Assembly (NCBI RefSeq): GCF_009746585.1 | Contig: NZ_WRPO01000009.1 | Coordinates: 62,001-126,000, forward strand | DNA length: 64,000 nucleotides | Source of the DNA: Novosphingobium aquimarinum | Lineage (GTDB): Bacteria; Pseudomonadota; Alphaproteobacteria; Sphingomonadales; Sphingomonadaceae | Reading direction: 5' to 3' | Part shown: positions 55,609 to 64,000 of the stretch, in pieces | Position numbering within the stretch: the first letter of the stretch is position 1 | Layout of the letters: every line of letters starts with the position of its first letter | Position numbers and translations under genes: made by a program | Notes under the pieces: generated by a model | The model's database searches: none | What the model saw: the letters and a program-made list of their open reading frames with translations, nothing else | What the model was told of the DNA's origin: nothing

Positions 55609-56554
55609 GCGGCAGAAGGTCGCGGTCCTGATCTCGGGCAGCGGCACCAATATGGCCGCGCTGCTTTACGCCAGCCGCGCCGCGGATTGCCCGTTCGAGA
55701 TCGTGCTGGTCGCCAGCAACAAGTCCGACGCGGGCGGTCTGCGGCTCGCCGAGGGCGAAGGCGTTGCGACCTTTGCGCTATCGCACAAAGGCATGGACCG
55801 CGCCGCGCACGACATGGCGATGGACGCCGCGATCCGCGACAGCGGCGCGCAATGGGTTGCGCTCGCCGGCTACATGCGCATCCTGACGCCGGACTTCGTC
55901 GCAGGCTGGGAAGGCCGGATGGTCAACATCCATCCCTCGCTGCTGCCCAAGTACACGGGCCTGCACACGCACGAACGCGCCATAGCGGCGGGTGACAGCC
56001 ACGGCGGCGTGACGGTCCACGTCGTGACCGCCGAGCTCGATTGCGGGCCGATCCTCGGCCAGACGCCGGTCGCGATCCTGCCCGGCGACACGCCCGAAAC
56101 GCTGGCAGCTCGCGTACTGATCGCCGAGCACCAGCTCTACGCGCGCTGCCTCGCCGATTTCGTGTCCCGCGGGACGAGGCCCGAATTTCTGCTCGAACAA
56201 GTCCGCGCGCGGGCGATGGCGATGCCGGAAGCGGACGAAGTGACAAGTCACGGAATGCCGTGCTTCGGCATCGTGAAAGGCAAGAAGTTCGGCTATTTCA
56301 GCGCGGACCATCACGGGGACGGACGCACTGCGCTGCTCGTCAAGATCAGCGGGCCGGAGGAGCAGGCGATGCTGATCGAGCAGGATGAAGCCCGCTATTT
56401 CCGCCCCGCCTACTTCGGCGATGGCTGGCTCGGCATTCGCCTCGATCTCGGCGACAATGACTGGGACGCGATCGGAGATTGGCTTGCCAGATCCTGGCGC
56501 GCCATAGCTCCGAAAAAGCTTACGAGCCTGCGCGACGCGTCCGACGATTTCTGA
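55601..56554 (+). CDS. purN: GAR formyltransferase fused to a YjbR/MmcQ-like domain
   Basis: PurN transfers a formyl group to GAR. Residues 1-200 form the enzyme ([14 protein letters not shown], catalytic [19 protein letters not shown] with Asn109/His111 and the Asp147 loop [10 protein letters not shown]). Residues about 205-310 form an extra domain with [37 protein letters not shown] and [13 protein letters not shown], matching the MmcQ/YjbR (CyaY-like fold) family. The 317-residue length, against about 200-215 normally, fits a fusion with no sign of frameshift. The added domain's role is unknown. It overlaps purM by 8 bases. Confidence 0.92.
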   Translation: MPERQKVAVLISGSGTNMAALLYASRAADCPFEIVLVASNKSDAGGLRLAEGEGVATFALSHKGMDRAAHDMAMDAAIRDSGAQWVALAGYMRILTPDFVAGWEGRMVNIHPSLLPKYTGLHTHERAIAAGDSHGGVTVHVVTAELDCGPILGQTPVAILPGDTPETLAARVLIAEHQLYARCLADFVSRGTRPEFLLEQVRARAMAMPEADEVTSHGMPCFGIVKGKKFGYFSADHHGDGRTALLVKISGPEEQAMLIEQDEARYFRPAYFGDGWLGIRLDLGDNDWDAIGDWLARSWRAIAPKKLTSLRDASDDF

Positions 56555-56599
56555 TCGACAGTCCGCTTTACCTCGATGACAGGGATGAGACGTGCAGCG

Positions 56600-57262
56600 T
56601 CATCGCTCGTGTTCGATCCGGCACCGACGCGGCCCAGCCTCGCCCGGCAAAACAAGCTCGGCGTCTTGGAAATTGAGACTCAGAACCACGTCGCCCAGAT
56701 TGTTGTCGCCGGCGTAGCGCTCGACTTTTCCATCCCGCACGCGGCGTAACGCAACGGCCTGGTCTTTCCAGAAGACGAACGCGCCACCCGGGTCACTGCG
56801 CAAAAGCGTGAGCCCGACAGGGAAATCTAACCCATCGCAAGCCAGCGGCACCGGACCACTCGAGATGCCGGACGTATCGCTGCCACCGGCATCGGCGTAT
56901 ACCATGCGCAGCTCATTGATCCGTCCCGAGTAGGACGAAAACAGGCAGTAACGCGGATCGGGCGCGTTCGCACAAGCATCCCGGCCTTTCAGCCACACTT
57001 GCTGCGTGCCCTCCAGTTCCGCCGCGCGATCGGCGTCGAGGTTCGGCGTTGTCCGAGCCAGTTCATAAAGGCGCGCCATCTCGCGATCGAGCGCAGCCAG
57101 TTCCGCATCAGAGCACACGAGGCTGCGCGAGCCTTCGCGCTCCCCGGTGCAGTCGAAGCTGGGCGAGGCCGTTACAGTATCGGGCTCCGCATCCTGCTGT
57201 TCGGATCCCGGCGCGCAGGCGGCCATCGCCAATGACAGCAGGACCACGATTTTCGTCTTCAT
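56600..57262 (-). CDS. Lipoprotein with LprI-like and MliC-like domains
   Basis: The 220-residue lipoprotein (lipobox LAMAAC, Cys16) has an LprI-like cysteine domain at about 38-120 (FDCTGEREGSRSLVCSDAEL, WLKGRDACANAPDPRYCL). A C-terminal beta domain at about 140-215 resembles MliC/PliC (LACDGLDFPVGLTLLRSD, VERYAGDNN, RRCR). Both families include lysozyme inhibitors, so a periplasmic lysozyme-inhibitor or cell-wall enzyme regulator is inferred. Convergent with purN. Confidence 0.8.
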   Translation of the reverse strand: MKTKIVVLLSLAMAACAPGSEQQDAEPDTVTASPSFDCTGEREGSRSLVCSDAELAALDREMARLYELARTTPNLDADRAAELEGTQQVWLKGRDACANAPDPRYCLFSSYSGRINELRMVYADAGGSDTSGISSGPVPLACDGLDFPVGLTLLRSDPGGAFVFWKDQAVALRRVRDGKVERYAGDNNLGDVVLSLNFQDAELVLPGEAGPRRCRIEHER

Positions 57263-57315
57263 GCGAACCTCCCCCCATACGGGGACCCGGCGTAGCTCGC
57301 CCCGTGCCGGGCGCC

Positions 57316-57343
57316 AAGAAAAAGACCGCCCGGTAAGGGGCGG
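57316..57343 (-). terminator. Rho-independent terminator of ndk
   Basis: On the minus strand CCGCCC (57343-57338) and GGGCGG (57331-57326) form a 6-bp stem, extended by flanking pairing, and are followed by TCTTTTTCTT. It lies 32 bases past the ndk stop. Confidence 0.82.
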
Positions 57344-57374
57344 CCTTCGGTCTTGCTTATGGCAGCGATCGGGA

Positions 57375-57797
57375 TCAGCCGACGATCTCTTCGGGCTTGA
57401 AGAAGTAGTCGATCTCGATCTTGGCGTTTTCCTCGCTATCCGAACCGTGCACCGAGTTGGCCTCGATGCTCTCGGCGTACGTCTTGCGGATCGTGCCTTC
57501 TTCGGCGTTTTCGGGGTTCGTCGCGCCCATCACGTCGCGATTGCGCTTCACCGCGTCCTCGCCTTCGAGGACCTGGACCACGACCGGGCCCGACGTCATG
57601 AACGAGACGAGATCGCCGAAGAAGGGACGCTCGGAGTGGACGGCGTAGAAGCCCTCGGCCTGCTCCTTGGTCATCTGGATGCGCTTCGAAGCGACGACGC
57701 GCAGGCCGGCGTCCTCAAGCATCTTGGTCACGCCGCCAGTGAGGTTGCGGCGCGTGGCGTCGGGCTTGATGATCGAAAAGGTGCGGGTAACCGCCAT
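57375..57797 (-). CDS. ndk: Nucleoside diphosphate kinase
   Basis: Ndk equalises nucleoside triphosphate pools through a phosphohistidine. The 140-residue protein starts [17 protein letters not shown] and has the active-site His in [14 protein letters not shown], with [15 protein letters not shown]. The ATG at 57797 follows the family N-terminus. It is followed by a clear terminator. Confidence 0.97.
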   Translation of the reverse strand: MAVTRTFSIIKPDATRRNLTGGVTKMLEDAGLRVVASKRIQMTKEQAEGFYAVHSERPFFGDLVSFMTSGPVVVQVLEGEDAVKRNRDVMGATNPENAEEGTIRKTYAESIEANSVHGSDSEENAKIEIDYFFKPEEIVG

Positions 57798-57887
57798 GGG
57801 GATGTTCCTTGCGAAGTTTTCGGATTTCGTGTTGGGCGCGCCCCTAGCCGGGAAAAACCCGCGCGGCAAGCAGGCTCCAGGCCCTGA

Positions 57888-58322
57888 CTAGCCCGCTTCG
57901 ATCCAGCGTCCGCCGTCCTGCTTCCAGAAGTGCCGCTCGACGCCCTCGACGTTTCGCAATCCGCTCCAGACCTTGCGAGCGGCGGCCACCGTCTCCTCGT
58001 CGAACAGCAGGAAGGCGCGATCGAACCCCGTCGCCGCCTCGCGCCAGGTGCCGTCCGCCAGCGCGAGGTAGGCCGCGCCGTTCGCCGGCTCGGTCTGGTC
58101 GGACAACAGCACCGGTTGTTCGGCATCGTCCGCGCCGCCGGAATGACCATTCGCGAGGAACGTGCCGGGCATCGACCAAAGGCCGCGGCTGATCCGCTCC
58201 CGCTGTGCTTCGTCGGCCGAGACCACCAGCAGGCGTTCCCCTGCCTTGAGCGTGGCGCGGGCCAGCAGCGGCACGACCGCTTCGACCGGATCGCGGCTGA
58301 GCTGATAGAAATCGACGCGCAT
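57888..58322 (-). CDS. holC: DNA polymerase III chi subunit
   Basis: HolC binds SSB and links it to the clamp loader. The 144-residue protein has the family start [23 protein letters not shown], then RISRGLWSMPGTFLANGHSGG and QPVLLSD. The ATG overlaps the stop of the upstream DUF2256 gene (TGATG). pepA is upstream, the arrangement found in many Proteobacteria (pepA-holC). Confidence 0.9.
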   Translation of the reverse strand: MRVDFYQLSRDPVEAVVPLLARATLKAGERLLVVSADEAQRERISRGLWSMPGTFLANGHSGGADDAEQPVLLSDQTEPANGAAYLALADGTWREAATGFDRAFLLFDEETVAAARKVWSGLRNVEGVERHFWKQDGGRWIEAG

Positions 58323-58483
58323 CAGCCCCCTTCCCGCGATGGCTTCGACGATCTTCGGCAACGCTCCGAACAGTAGCGCACCGAATCCCAGTCACGTTCC
58401 CATTTCTTGCGCCAGGTGAACGGCAGGCCGCAGGTCGCGCATGTCTTGCTCGGCAAGTCCGCCTTGCGTCGCATGCGCGCCAT
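58322..58483 (-). CDS. DUF2256 zinc-ribbon-like small protein
   Basis: The 53-residue protein was read directly from the sequence. It has [20 protein letters not shown] followed by VRYCSERCR, the two cysteine pairs and Trp-rich core of DUF2256. Function unknown; a metal site is likely. It begins at the ATG at 58483 (or 58474), 12 bases after pepA's stop, and its TGA overlaps the holC ATG. This gives a pepA-DUF2256-holC operon. Confidence 0.88.
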   Translation of the reverse strand: MARMRRKADLPSKTCATCGLPFTWRKKWERDWDSVRYCSERCRRSSKPSREGG

Positions 58484-58495
58484 GGGCCGCGCCGC

Positions 58496-59959
58496 TCAGC
58501 TTTCGAGCGTGTCGCGCACGAAGCGGTCGAGCAACCGCACACCGTAGCCGGTGGCGCCCTTCGCCCAGGTCGCGCCCGGCTTGTCGGCCCAGACCATGCC
58601 GGCGATATCCAAGTGCGCCCAGGGGGTATCGTTTTCGACGAAGCGCTTGAGGAACTGCGCTGCAGTGATCGAGCCGCCGTAACGAGACCCGACGTTCTTC
58701 ATGTCGGCGATCGGGCTTTCGAGCTGCTTGTCGTAGGCAGGGCCCATGGGGAAGCGCCACAAGCGATCGCCGCTCGCTTCGCCGGCGGCGGTGAGATCGG
58801 CGGCGAGAGCATCGTTGTTGGAGAAGATGCCGGCGTACTCATGCGCCAGCGCGGCAATGATCGCGCCGGTCAAGGTGGCCAGATCGACCATCCGCGCCGG
58901 CTTGTAGTTGCGCTGCACCCAGGTCATCGCGTCGCACAGCACGAGGCGACCCTCGGCATCGGTGTTGATGACCTCGATCGTCTGTCCCGACATCGACGTG
59001 ACGACGTCACCCGGGCGCTGCGCGTTACCGTCGGGCATGTTCTCGACCAGGCCGCACACGCCAATAACGTTCGCCTTGGCCTTGCGCAGCGCAAGCGCGA
59101 GCATGGTGCCCGCGACCGCGCCGGCGCCGCCCATGTCCCACTTCATGTCTTCCATGCCGCCCGGCTGCTTCAGGCTGATGCCGCCGGTATCGAAGGTGAC
59201 GCCCTTGCCGACGAACGCGACGGGCGCTTCGCCTTCAGCGCCGCCCATCCATTCCATGATCAGCATTCGCGGCTCGCGGACGGAGCCCTGCGAAACGCCG
59301 AGCAGCGCGCCCATGCCGAGTTCGCGCATTTCGTCGCCATCGAGCGTACGGATCGAAAGCCCACTGCCCTCCATCCGCTCGCGGCACCGCGCGACGAAGC
59401 TTTCGGGATAGATCGTGTTGGCGGGTTCGGTCACGAGTTCGCGCGTGAATTCGACGCCGGTCGCCAGCGCGGAAGCCGCCTGCCAGGCGGTCTCGGTGTC
59501 TTCCGGTGCGCCGGTGACCGAAATCGTCGCCAACGAGATCTTCTTGTCGTCACTGAGCTTGGTCTTGTAGCTGTCGAGCGCCCAACCGCGCATGCGCGCC
59601 GCCAGCAGTGCGGCCGCCGCTTCCTCGGCGGAAATCCCCGAACCGGTGAAATCGAACAGGATCTCGGTTTCGCCCGAGCGCAGATACTTGCCCGCAATCG
59701 CCGCGCCGGCTTTCTCGATATTGGCGCTGCGCTCCTTGGCCTCGGCCTTGCCGACGCCGGCCAGCGCGACGCGAACGACTTTGCCGCCCCGTTCCGCGAA
59801 CCCTTCGTAGATCTGTCCGACTTTGCCCGAAAAGCGCGAACGCTTCGCACCCTCGGCCAGCAACGGCTCGAGATCAGCCGGGATTGCATCCTGGTTCACG
59901 AGCCGCGCGACAAGGGAGCAACCGGACGTCGATGCCGCGTCGAGGAACTGGACTTGCAT
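58496..59959 (-). CDS. pepA: Leucyl aminopeptidase
   Basis: The 487-residue M17 aminopeptidase removes N-terminal residues with two metal ions. It has the metal and catalytic blocks VGKGVTFDTGGISLKQPGGM, MKWDMGGAGAV, NTDAEGRLVLCDAM and LTGAIIAALAHEYAG. Cytosolic hexamer by family. It is divergent from lptD, with 86 bases between. Confidence 0.96.
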   Translation of the reverse strand: MQVQFLDAASTSGCSLVARLVNQDAIPADLEPLLAEGAKRSRFSGKVGQIYEGFAERGGKVVRVALAGVGKAEAKERSANIEKAGAAIAGKYLRSGETEILFDFTGSGISAEEAAAALLAARMRGWALDSYKTKLSDDKKISLATISVTGAPEDTETAWQAASALATGVEFTRELVTEPANTIYPESFVARCRERMEGSGLSIRTLDGDEMRELGMGALLGVSQGSVREPRMLIMEWMGGAEGEAPVAFVGKGVTFDTGGISLKQPGGMEDMKWDMGGAGAVAGTMLALALRKAKANVIGVCGLVENMPDGNAQRPGDVVTSMSGQTIEVINTDAEGRLVLCDAMTWVQRNYKPARMVDLATLTGAIIAALAHEYAGIFSNNDALAADLTAAGEASGDRLWRFPMGPAYDKQLESPIADMKNVGSRYGGSITAAQFLKRFVENDTPWAHLDIAGMVWADKPGATWAKGATGYGVRLLDRFVRDTLES

Positions 59960-60045
59960 GTTATCTCCTGGAATGTACGCAAATTCACGGCAAACCGCCG
60001 CCGCGCCGGATTGCAGTTAGGCACCGGCAGTGCGATAGGCAACCC

Positions 60046-62334
60046 ATGCTCCCGGCCGCGACGTATACGATGCAAGCTCCCGTCAAATGCTTGCAGCCTC
60101 TCCCTGCGGCCCTGATCGGCGCGGTTTTGCTGGTTTCCTGGCCGACCGCCGGGCTGGCACAGGACCTGACCCAGCCCGTTGCCGGCCCGCCACCGGTAAT
60201 TGCCGCGCCGCCCCCGGAAACCGCCGACGCCGTACCGATCGCGTTCGAGGCAGACCGCATCGAGTATGCCGAGAACGACGACCTGGTCACTGCCAGCGGC
60301 AATGTCGTGCTGCGCAAGGACGATCAGTCGGTCGCGGCCGAAACGGTCACCTGGAACCGCAAGACCGGGCGCATCGTCGCCAGCGGCAACGTCCGCCTCG
60401 TCGATGAAGACGGCAACCAGCTCTATACCGATCAGGTCGAACTGACCGACGAGCTCAAGACCGGGGCGATGCAGAACCTGCTGATCGCGCTGCGCGAAGG
60501 GGGGCGGCTCGCGGCGCGCGAGGGTCGCCGGATCGATAACGGCAATGTGATCCTCTCCGATGCCGCTTACACCGGCTGCGCGATCGAAGACACGCGGGGC
60601 TGCCCCAAGGAGCCGAGCTGGCGCATCACCGCGCAGGAAGTGTTGTATGACGACACTGCGAAGCGAATCAGTTTCAAGGGGGCCCGGCTCGTCCTGTTCG
60701 AGAAGATCGCGTTGCCGCTGCCGGGGCTTCGCATCACCACCGACGGACGCGCGGTTTCGGGCCTGCTGGTTCCGGACTTCCGAGTCACGCCGTCGAACGG
60801 CATCGAGATCAGCGATTCCTACTATCTGCGCATCGCCGAGAACCGCGATCTCACCGCGACCGGCTACGTATTCTCGAAAGTCGCGCCGATGGCGCAAGTC
60901 CAATACCGGGCGCTGACCGACAAGGGCGCGTACCAGATCACCGGTTACGCCACCGCCAGCCGCCGCATCCCCATCTTCGGGTTCGAGCCTACCGCCAAGA
61001 GCGATTTTCGCGGCTACCTTTTCGCCAATGGGCGCCTGCAGCTCGACGAGCAGTGGAGCGCGACCGCGTCGATTCGGCGCGCCTCCGATCGCACGTTCCT
61101 GCGCCGCTACGATATCAGCCGCGACGATCGGCTGCGCTCCATGGTCGAGGTCGAGCGCATCGATCAGGATAGCTATTTCTCGATTTCAGGTTGGGCCACG
61201 CAGACCATGCGGGTCGCCGCGGACCAGGGCCAGATCCCCGTGGCGCTGCCCATCCTCGATTACCGCCGCCGCTTCGACGACCCGATCCTGGGGGGCAAGT
61301 TCGAGGCGCAAGTCAACACCCTCGCGATCGAGCGCAGTTCAGGGCAGGATACGCAGCGCGCCTTCGCTCGCGGCCAGTGGACGCTGCGTAAACTGACCGG
61401 GATGGGACAGGAAGTGACTCTCACCGGCCTGGTGCGCGCCGATGTTTACCATTCGGACGAGAACGAACTCACCTCCACACTGATCTACCGCGGCAATCCG
61501 GGTTGGGAGACGCGCGGCGTCGCCACAGCCGCGCTGGACGTGAAATGGCCGTTCGTCGGAAGCTTTGCCGGCGGCACGCAAGTGCTCACTCCGCGCGTGC
61601 AACTCGTCGCCAGCCCCGACATCAAGAACCTTGCCATCCCCAACGAAGATGCACGCGCGATCGATCTGGAAGACAGCAACCTGTTCGCGCTCAATCGCTT
61701 CCCCGGCTACGACCGGATCGAAGACGGGGTGCGGTTCACTTATGGTCTCGACTGGTCCTTCGAGAAACCGCGCTGGAATATGCGAGCGACGATCGGCCAA
61801 TCGATCCGGATGACTGACGATCCGACGCTGCTGCCCGATGGCACCGGCCTCTCCAACAAGACGTCGGACATCGTCGGCCGCTTCGAAGTGCGGTATCGCG
61901 ATCTGGTCCAGTTCACGCAGCGCTTTCGGCTCGACAAGGACAGTCTCGCGGTGCGGCGCAACGAGTTCGATGCGACGATCGGCAACACCAGCACCTATGC
62001 CGAGATCGGCTACGTGAAGCTCAACCGCGATATTCCCGATACCATCGAGGATCTTCAGGACCGCGAGGAAGCGCGCTTCGCTGGTCGCATCGCCTTCGCC
62101 CGCTACTGGTCGCTGTTCGGTTCGGCGGTCGTCAACCTGACCGACCGGAGGGAGGACCCCGTGTTCGGTTCGGACGGGTTCCAGCCGCTGCGCACGCGTC
62201 TTGGTGTCGCGTACGAAGACGATTGCCTCGAAGTGGCGTTCACCTGGCGGCGCGACTACACCGCGGTCGGTGACACGCGGCGCGGCAATTCCTTCCAGGT
62301 CCGCTTCGCGCTGCGCAATCTCGGTTTCCGCTGA
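60046..62334 (+). CDS. lptD: LPS-assembly protein LptD
   Basis: LptD is the outer-membrane barrel that inserts LPS at the cell surface. The 762-residue protein has a signal peptide (ALIGAVLLVSWPTAGLAQ), an OstA/LptA-like N-domain (FEADRIEYAENDDLVTASGN, NVVLRKDDQSVAAETVTW), a CAIEDTRGCPKEPSW disulphide region and a long beta-barrel ending FQVRFALRNLGFR with the expected final aromatic/Arg pattern. The ATG at 60046 is used; an ATG at 60070 is possible. surA, pdxA and rsmA, its common operon partners, are at the other end of the window. Confidence 0.93.
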   Translation: MLPAATYTMQAPVKCLQPLPAALIGAVLLVSWPTAGLAQDLTQPVAGPPPVIAAPPPETADAVPIAFEADRIEYAENDDLVTASGNVVLRKDDQSVAAETVTWNRKTGRIVASGNVRLVDEDGNQLYTDQVELTDELKTGAMQNLLIALREGGRLAAREGRRIDNGNVILSDAAYTGCAIEDTRGCPKEPSWRITAQEVLYDDTAKRISFKGARLVLFEKIALPLPGLRITTDGRAVSGLLVPDFRVTPSNGIEISDSYYLRIAENRDLTATGYVFSKVAPMAQVQYRALTDKGAYQITGYATASRRIPIFGFEPTAKSDFRGYLFANGRLQLDEQWSATASIRRASDRTFLRRYDISRDDRLRSMVEVERIDQDSYFSISGWATQTMRVAADQGQIPVALPILDYRRRFDDPILGGKFEAQVNTLAIERSSGQDTQRAFARGQWTLRKLTGMGQEVTLTGLVRADVYHSDENELTSTLIYRGNPGWETRGVATAALDVKWPFVGSFAGGTQVLTPRVQLVASPDIKNLAIPNEDARAIDLEDSNLFALNRFPGYDRIEDGVRFTYGLDWSFEKPRWNMRATIGQSIRMTDDPTLLPDGTGLSNKTSDIVGRFEVRYRDLVQFTQRFRLDKDSLAVRRNEFDATIGNTSTYAEIGYVKLNRDIPDTIEDLQDREEARFAGRIAFARYWSLFGSAVVNLTDRREDPVFGSDGFQPLRTRLGVAYEDDCLEVAFTWRRDYTAVGDTRRGNSFQVRFALRNLGFR

Positions 62335-62572
62335 GGCCCCGACGCGCGGGTGCCCTTACGGGTGCGCCAGCCTCCAAGTCTATGGCCCGGTAGTGTCGCG
62401 GTAGCGCTCTTCGACGCGAGTGCGTCCAGCTTATCCCTTGTCGCATCGCGAACGGCTTCGGTCTGATGGCTTCACAGCCCGCAAGCGCATGGCTCTCACC
62501 TTGCACCGTAACCGTGTGGCCGTCCGCTCGGCCTGCGCTGTCTCCCATCCCGCAAATGAATTCCCTCGCGCT

Positions 62573-62590
62573 ATTGCTATTGCAAATCGC
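62573..62590. promoter_or_regulatory. Possible iron-regulated promoter element
   Basis: The 303-base gap between lptD and the TonB receptor has no gene. Read on the minus strand, about 50-65 bases upstream of the receptor start, it carries three adjacent hexamers, GCGATT, TGCAAT and AGCAAT. These resemble the repeat units of Fur-type sites. The match is loose. I see no terminator or riboswitch in the gap. Confidence 0.25.
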
Positions 62591-62637
62591 TCGCGTTAAC
62601 CGCCTTCCCAATGTTTGGTAATCAAGAGGGGGTTGAA

Positions 62638-64000
62638 TTGCGATTTGTCCGTTTGGTGCTTTTGGCTGGAACCGCGCTGGCCACTTCGCCGGTGCTCGCA
62701 GACGAGGATGCCGATGCACGGCGCGACATCATCGTCACTGGCGAGCTCGAGCAAAGCACCGCGTCGATGAAGACGGACACGCCGATCATCGAGGTTCCGC
62801 AGCCTGTGACTGTCGTCGAGGACGACCTCTATCTCTCGCAAGGCGCGCTTTCGGTCGCGGATACCGTGCGCTACGTCTCCGGTGTCCAGGCCAATCCCTT
62901 TGGTCCCGACAGCCGGGTCGACGGAGTCACGGTTCGCGGGATCAGCGCGCTGCAGTTTCGCGACGGCATGCGCGACGTGTTCAGCTTTTATGCGACCATT
63001 CGCGCCGATCCGTACAACTTTTCGCAAGTCGAACTCGTTCGAGGCCCGGCGTCGGTGCTGTTCGGCGCGGGCTCGCTCGGCGGGATCCTCAACCTCGTTT
63101 CCAAACGCCCGCAGTTCGAAAGCGAGGGCGAGCTTTCGCTGCGTTACGGTTCCTTCGATCGCAAGGAAGTGCTCGCCGACGTGACCGGACCGATTGCGCA
63201 GACGCTAGCCGGACGGCTGGCGGTCCGCCTGCGCGATTCAGGCACGCAGACCGACCACGTGCCCGACGATCGAGTGATGCTCGCGCCCTCGCTCACATGG
63301 CAGCCGGGGCCCGACACCAGCGTCACCCTGCTCGGGCTCTACCAGGAAGACGACGGCGGCTCGACGTCGCAGTTCCTGCCGCTGGTCGGCACGATCCTGC
63401 CAAATCCCAATGGGCAGTTGCCCAACGATCTCTTCACCGGGAAACCGGGCTGGGATCGCTATGACGGGCGCTTGCTGCAAGGCACCGCTTTGGTGGAGCA
63501 CCGCTTCAGCGAGCTCGCGCGGCTCAACCTCAAGGCCCGCTACATCGATAGCGACCTCGATTATTTCACCCATTACGCGAACAGCTACTCCAATCCGACA
63601 AACCCTTATGTGATCCCCGGAACCAACACGCCCGACCCCGAACAGCGCACGATCGGACTTTACACCAGCGCCAGCCGGGCGCGGATGGAGATCTTTTCCA
63701 CCGACAACAACGTGCAGTTCGACTTCGACACCGGCAGTTCGATCGAGCACACGCTGCTCGCCGGGGTGGATTACAACTGGAACCGCGTCCGCAAGACGAG
63801 CGTCATGGGCGTCGAATATATCGACATCTACGATATCGATTACGACGCGCTGTCCGACTATGGCGGAGGCCTCCCACCCGGTGCGACACCCTCGGAGGAT
63901 GTCGAGCAGGAACTGCTGGGCCTTTATCTCCAGGACCAGATCCGGTTTGCCGATCGCGTCTCGGTGGTCCTCGGTGTCCGTCGCGATCACGTCACGTCTG
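62638..64000 (+). CDS. TonB-dependent siderophore receptor, 3' end beyond window
   Basis: A 454-codon open frame runs off the window. It begins at a TTG at 62638, with GAGG about 9-12 bases upstream, and a signal peptide VRLVLLAGTALATSPVLA. The plug domain follows: PIIEVPQPVTVVEDD, ADTVRYVSGVQANPFGPDSR, VTVRGISALQFRDGMRD and the family hallmark VELVRGPASVLFGAGSLGGI with LNLVSKRPQ. Barrel strands continue (VSVVLGVRRDHVTS at the edge). This pattern fits the FhuA/FpvA-like ferric siderophore receptors. The ligand is unknown, and iron-responsive control is expected. Confidence 0.9.
   Translation, partial: MRFVRLVLLAGTALATSPVLADEDADARRDIIVTGELEQSTASMKTDTPIIEVPQPVTVVEDDLYLSQGALSVADTVRYVSGVQANPFGPDSRVDGVTVRGISALQFRDGMRDVFSFYATIRADPYNFSQVELVRGPASVLFGAGSLGGILNLVSKRPQFESEGELSLRYGSFDRKEVLADVTGPIAQTLAGRLAVRLRDSGTQTDHVPDDRVMLAPSLTWQPGPDTSVTLLGLYQEDDGGSTSQFLPLVGTILPNPNGQLPNDLFTGKPGWDRYDGRLLQGTALVEHRFSELARLNLKARYIDSDLDYFTHYANSYSNPTNPYVIPGTNTPDPEQRTIGLYTSASRARMEIFSTDNNVQFDFDTGSSIEHTLLAGVDYNWNRVRKTSVMGVEYIDIYDIDYDALSDYGGGLPPGATPSEDVEQELLGLYLQDQIRFADRVSVVLGVRRDHVTS

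Noticed and set aside
58613..60115. A 500-codon plus-strand frame opposite pepA
   Set aside because: Antisense shadow; pepA has all its metal ligands on the other strand.

Overview
The window is a high-GC, gene-dense piece of chromosome from an alphaproteobacterium, most likely a sphingomonad of the Erythrobacter/Altererythrobacter type. The strongest marker is a circularly permuted two-piece tmRNA whose tag reads ANDNEALALAA. Supporting markers are DUF2794, UbiK, HdaA, an HWE histidine kinase, metZ, the LptD/SurA/PdxA/RsmA set and a TonB-dependent siderophore receptor. I see no insertion sequence, integrase, phage or CRISPR array. Almost everything looks like core or conserved lineage-specific chromosome.

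Layout. 1-4.5 kb: end of a threonine dehydratase-like gene, a 455-base gap with a probable minus-strand small RNA, then surA-pdxA-rsmA and a 29-bp-arm inverted repeat. 4.5-8.1 kb: malate synthase G, a small membrane protein behind a consensus sigma-54 promoter, the tmRNA and mscL. 8.2-11.1 kb: an operon of LemA lipoprotein, two TPM-domain proteins, a Nudix hydrolase and a tiny CxxC protein. 11.1-17.0 kb (minus): a valine catabolic run (isobutyryl-CoA dehydrogenase, HIBYL-CoA hydrolase, enoyl-CoA hydratase, 3-hydroxyisobutyrate dehydrogenase), preceded by a lipoprotein and an unexpected acylating aldehyde dehydrogenase. 17.3-24.9 kb: flavin reductase, hydrolase, acyltransferase, crotonase, LysR regulator, apaG, HWE kinase and metZ.

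25-32 kb: a PMT-type glycosyltransferase facing a DPM1-like/GtrA fusion, then leuB, recO, a membrane protein, ubiK, tspO and tlyA. 32-37 kb: a lipoprotein, a 933-residue RTX serralysin-type metalloprotease, low-molecular-weight phosphatase, GNAT acetyltransferase and purC. 37-49.5 kb: M16 protease, CPA1 antiporter, gph, glmU, an AIM24-family protein, glmS (with glmU covering much of UDP-GlcNAc synthesis) and a membrane GGDEF-EAL protein. 49.5-56.6 kb: purQ/purS, an SDR, DUF2794, serine acetyltransferase, hdaA, a DUF2066 protein, purM and purN fused to a YjbR-like domain. 56.6-64 kb: a lysozyme-inhibitor-like lipoprotein, ndk with its terminator, DUF2256-holC, pepA, lptD and the start of a TonB receptor that runs off the window.

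Genes missing from simple long-ORF scans that I add from the sequence are the tmRNA, a 53-residue DUF2256 protein, the partial TonB receptor (TTG start), a 49-codon gene remnant and several regulatory sites. The observations most worth checking are the sigma-54 promoter with its small membrane protein, the candidate 6S-like RNA at 0.8-0.95 kb, the acylating aldehyde dehydrogenase next to the valine genes, the PurN-YjbR and LprI-MliC fusions, the duplicated C-terminal module of the RTX protease, and the separation of lptD from surA and of purC from purSQ.
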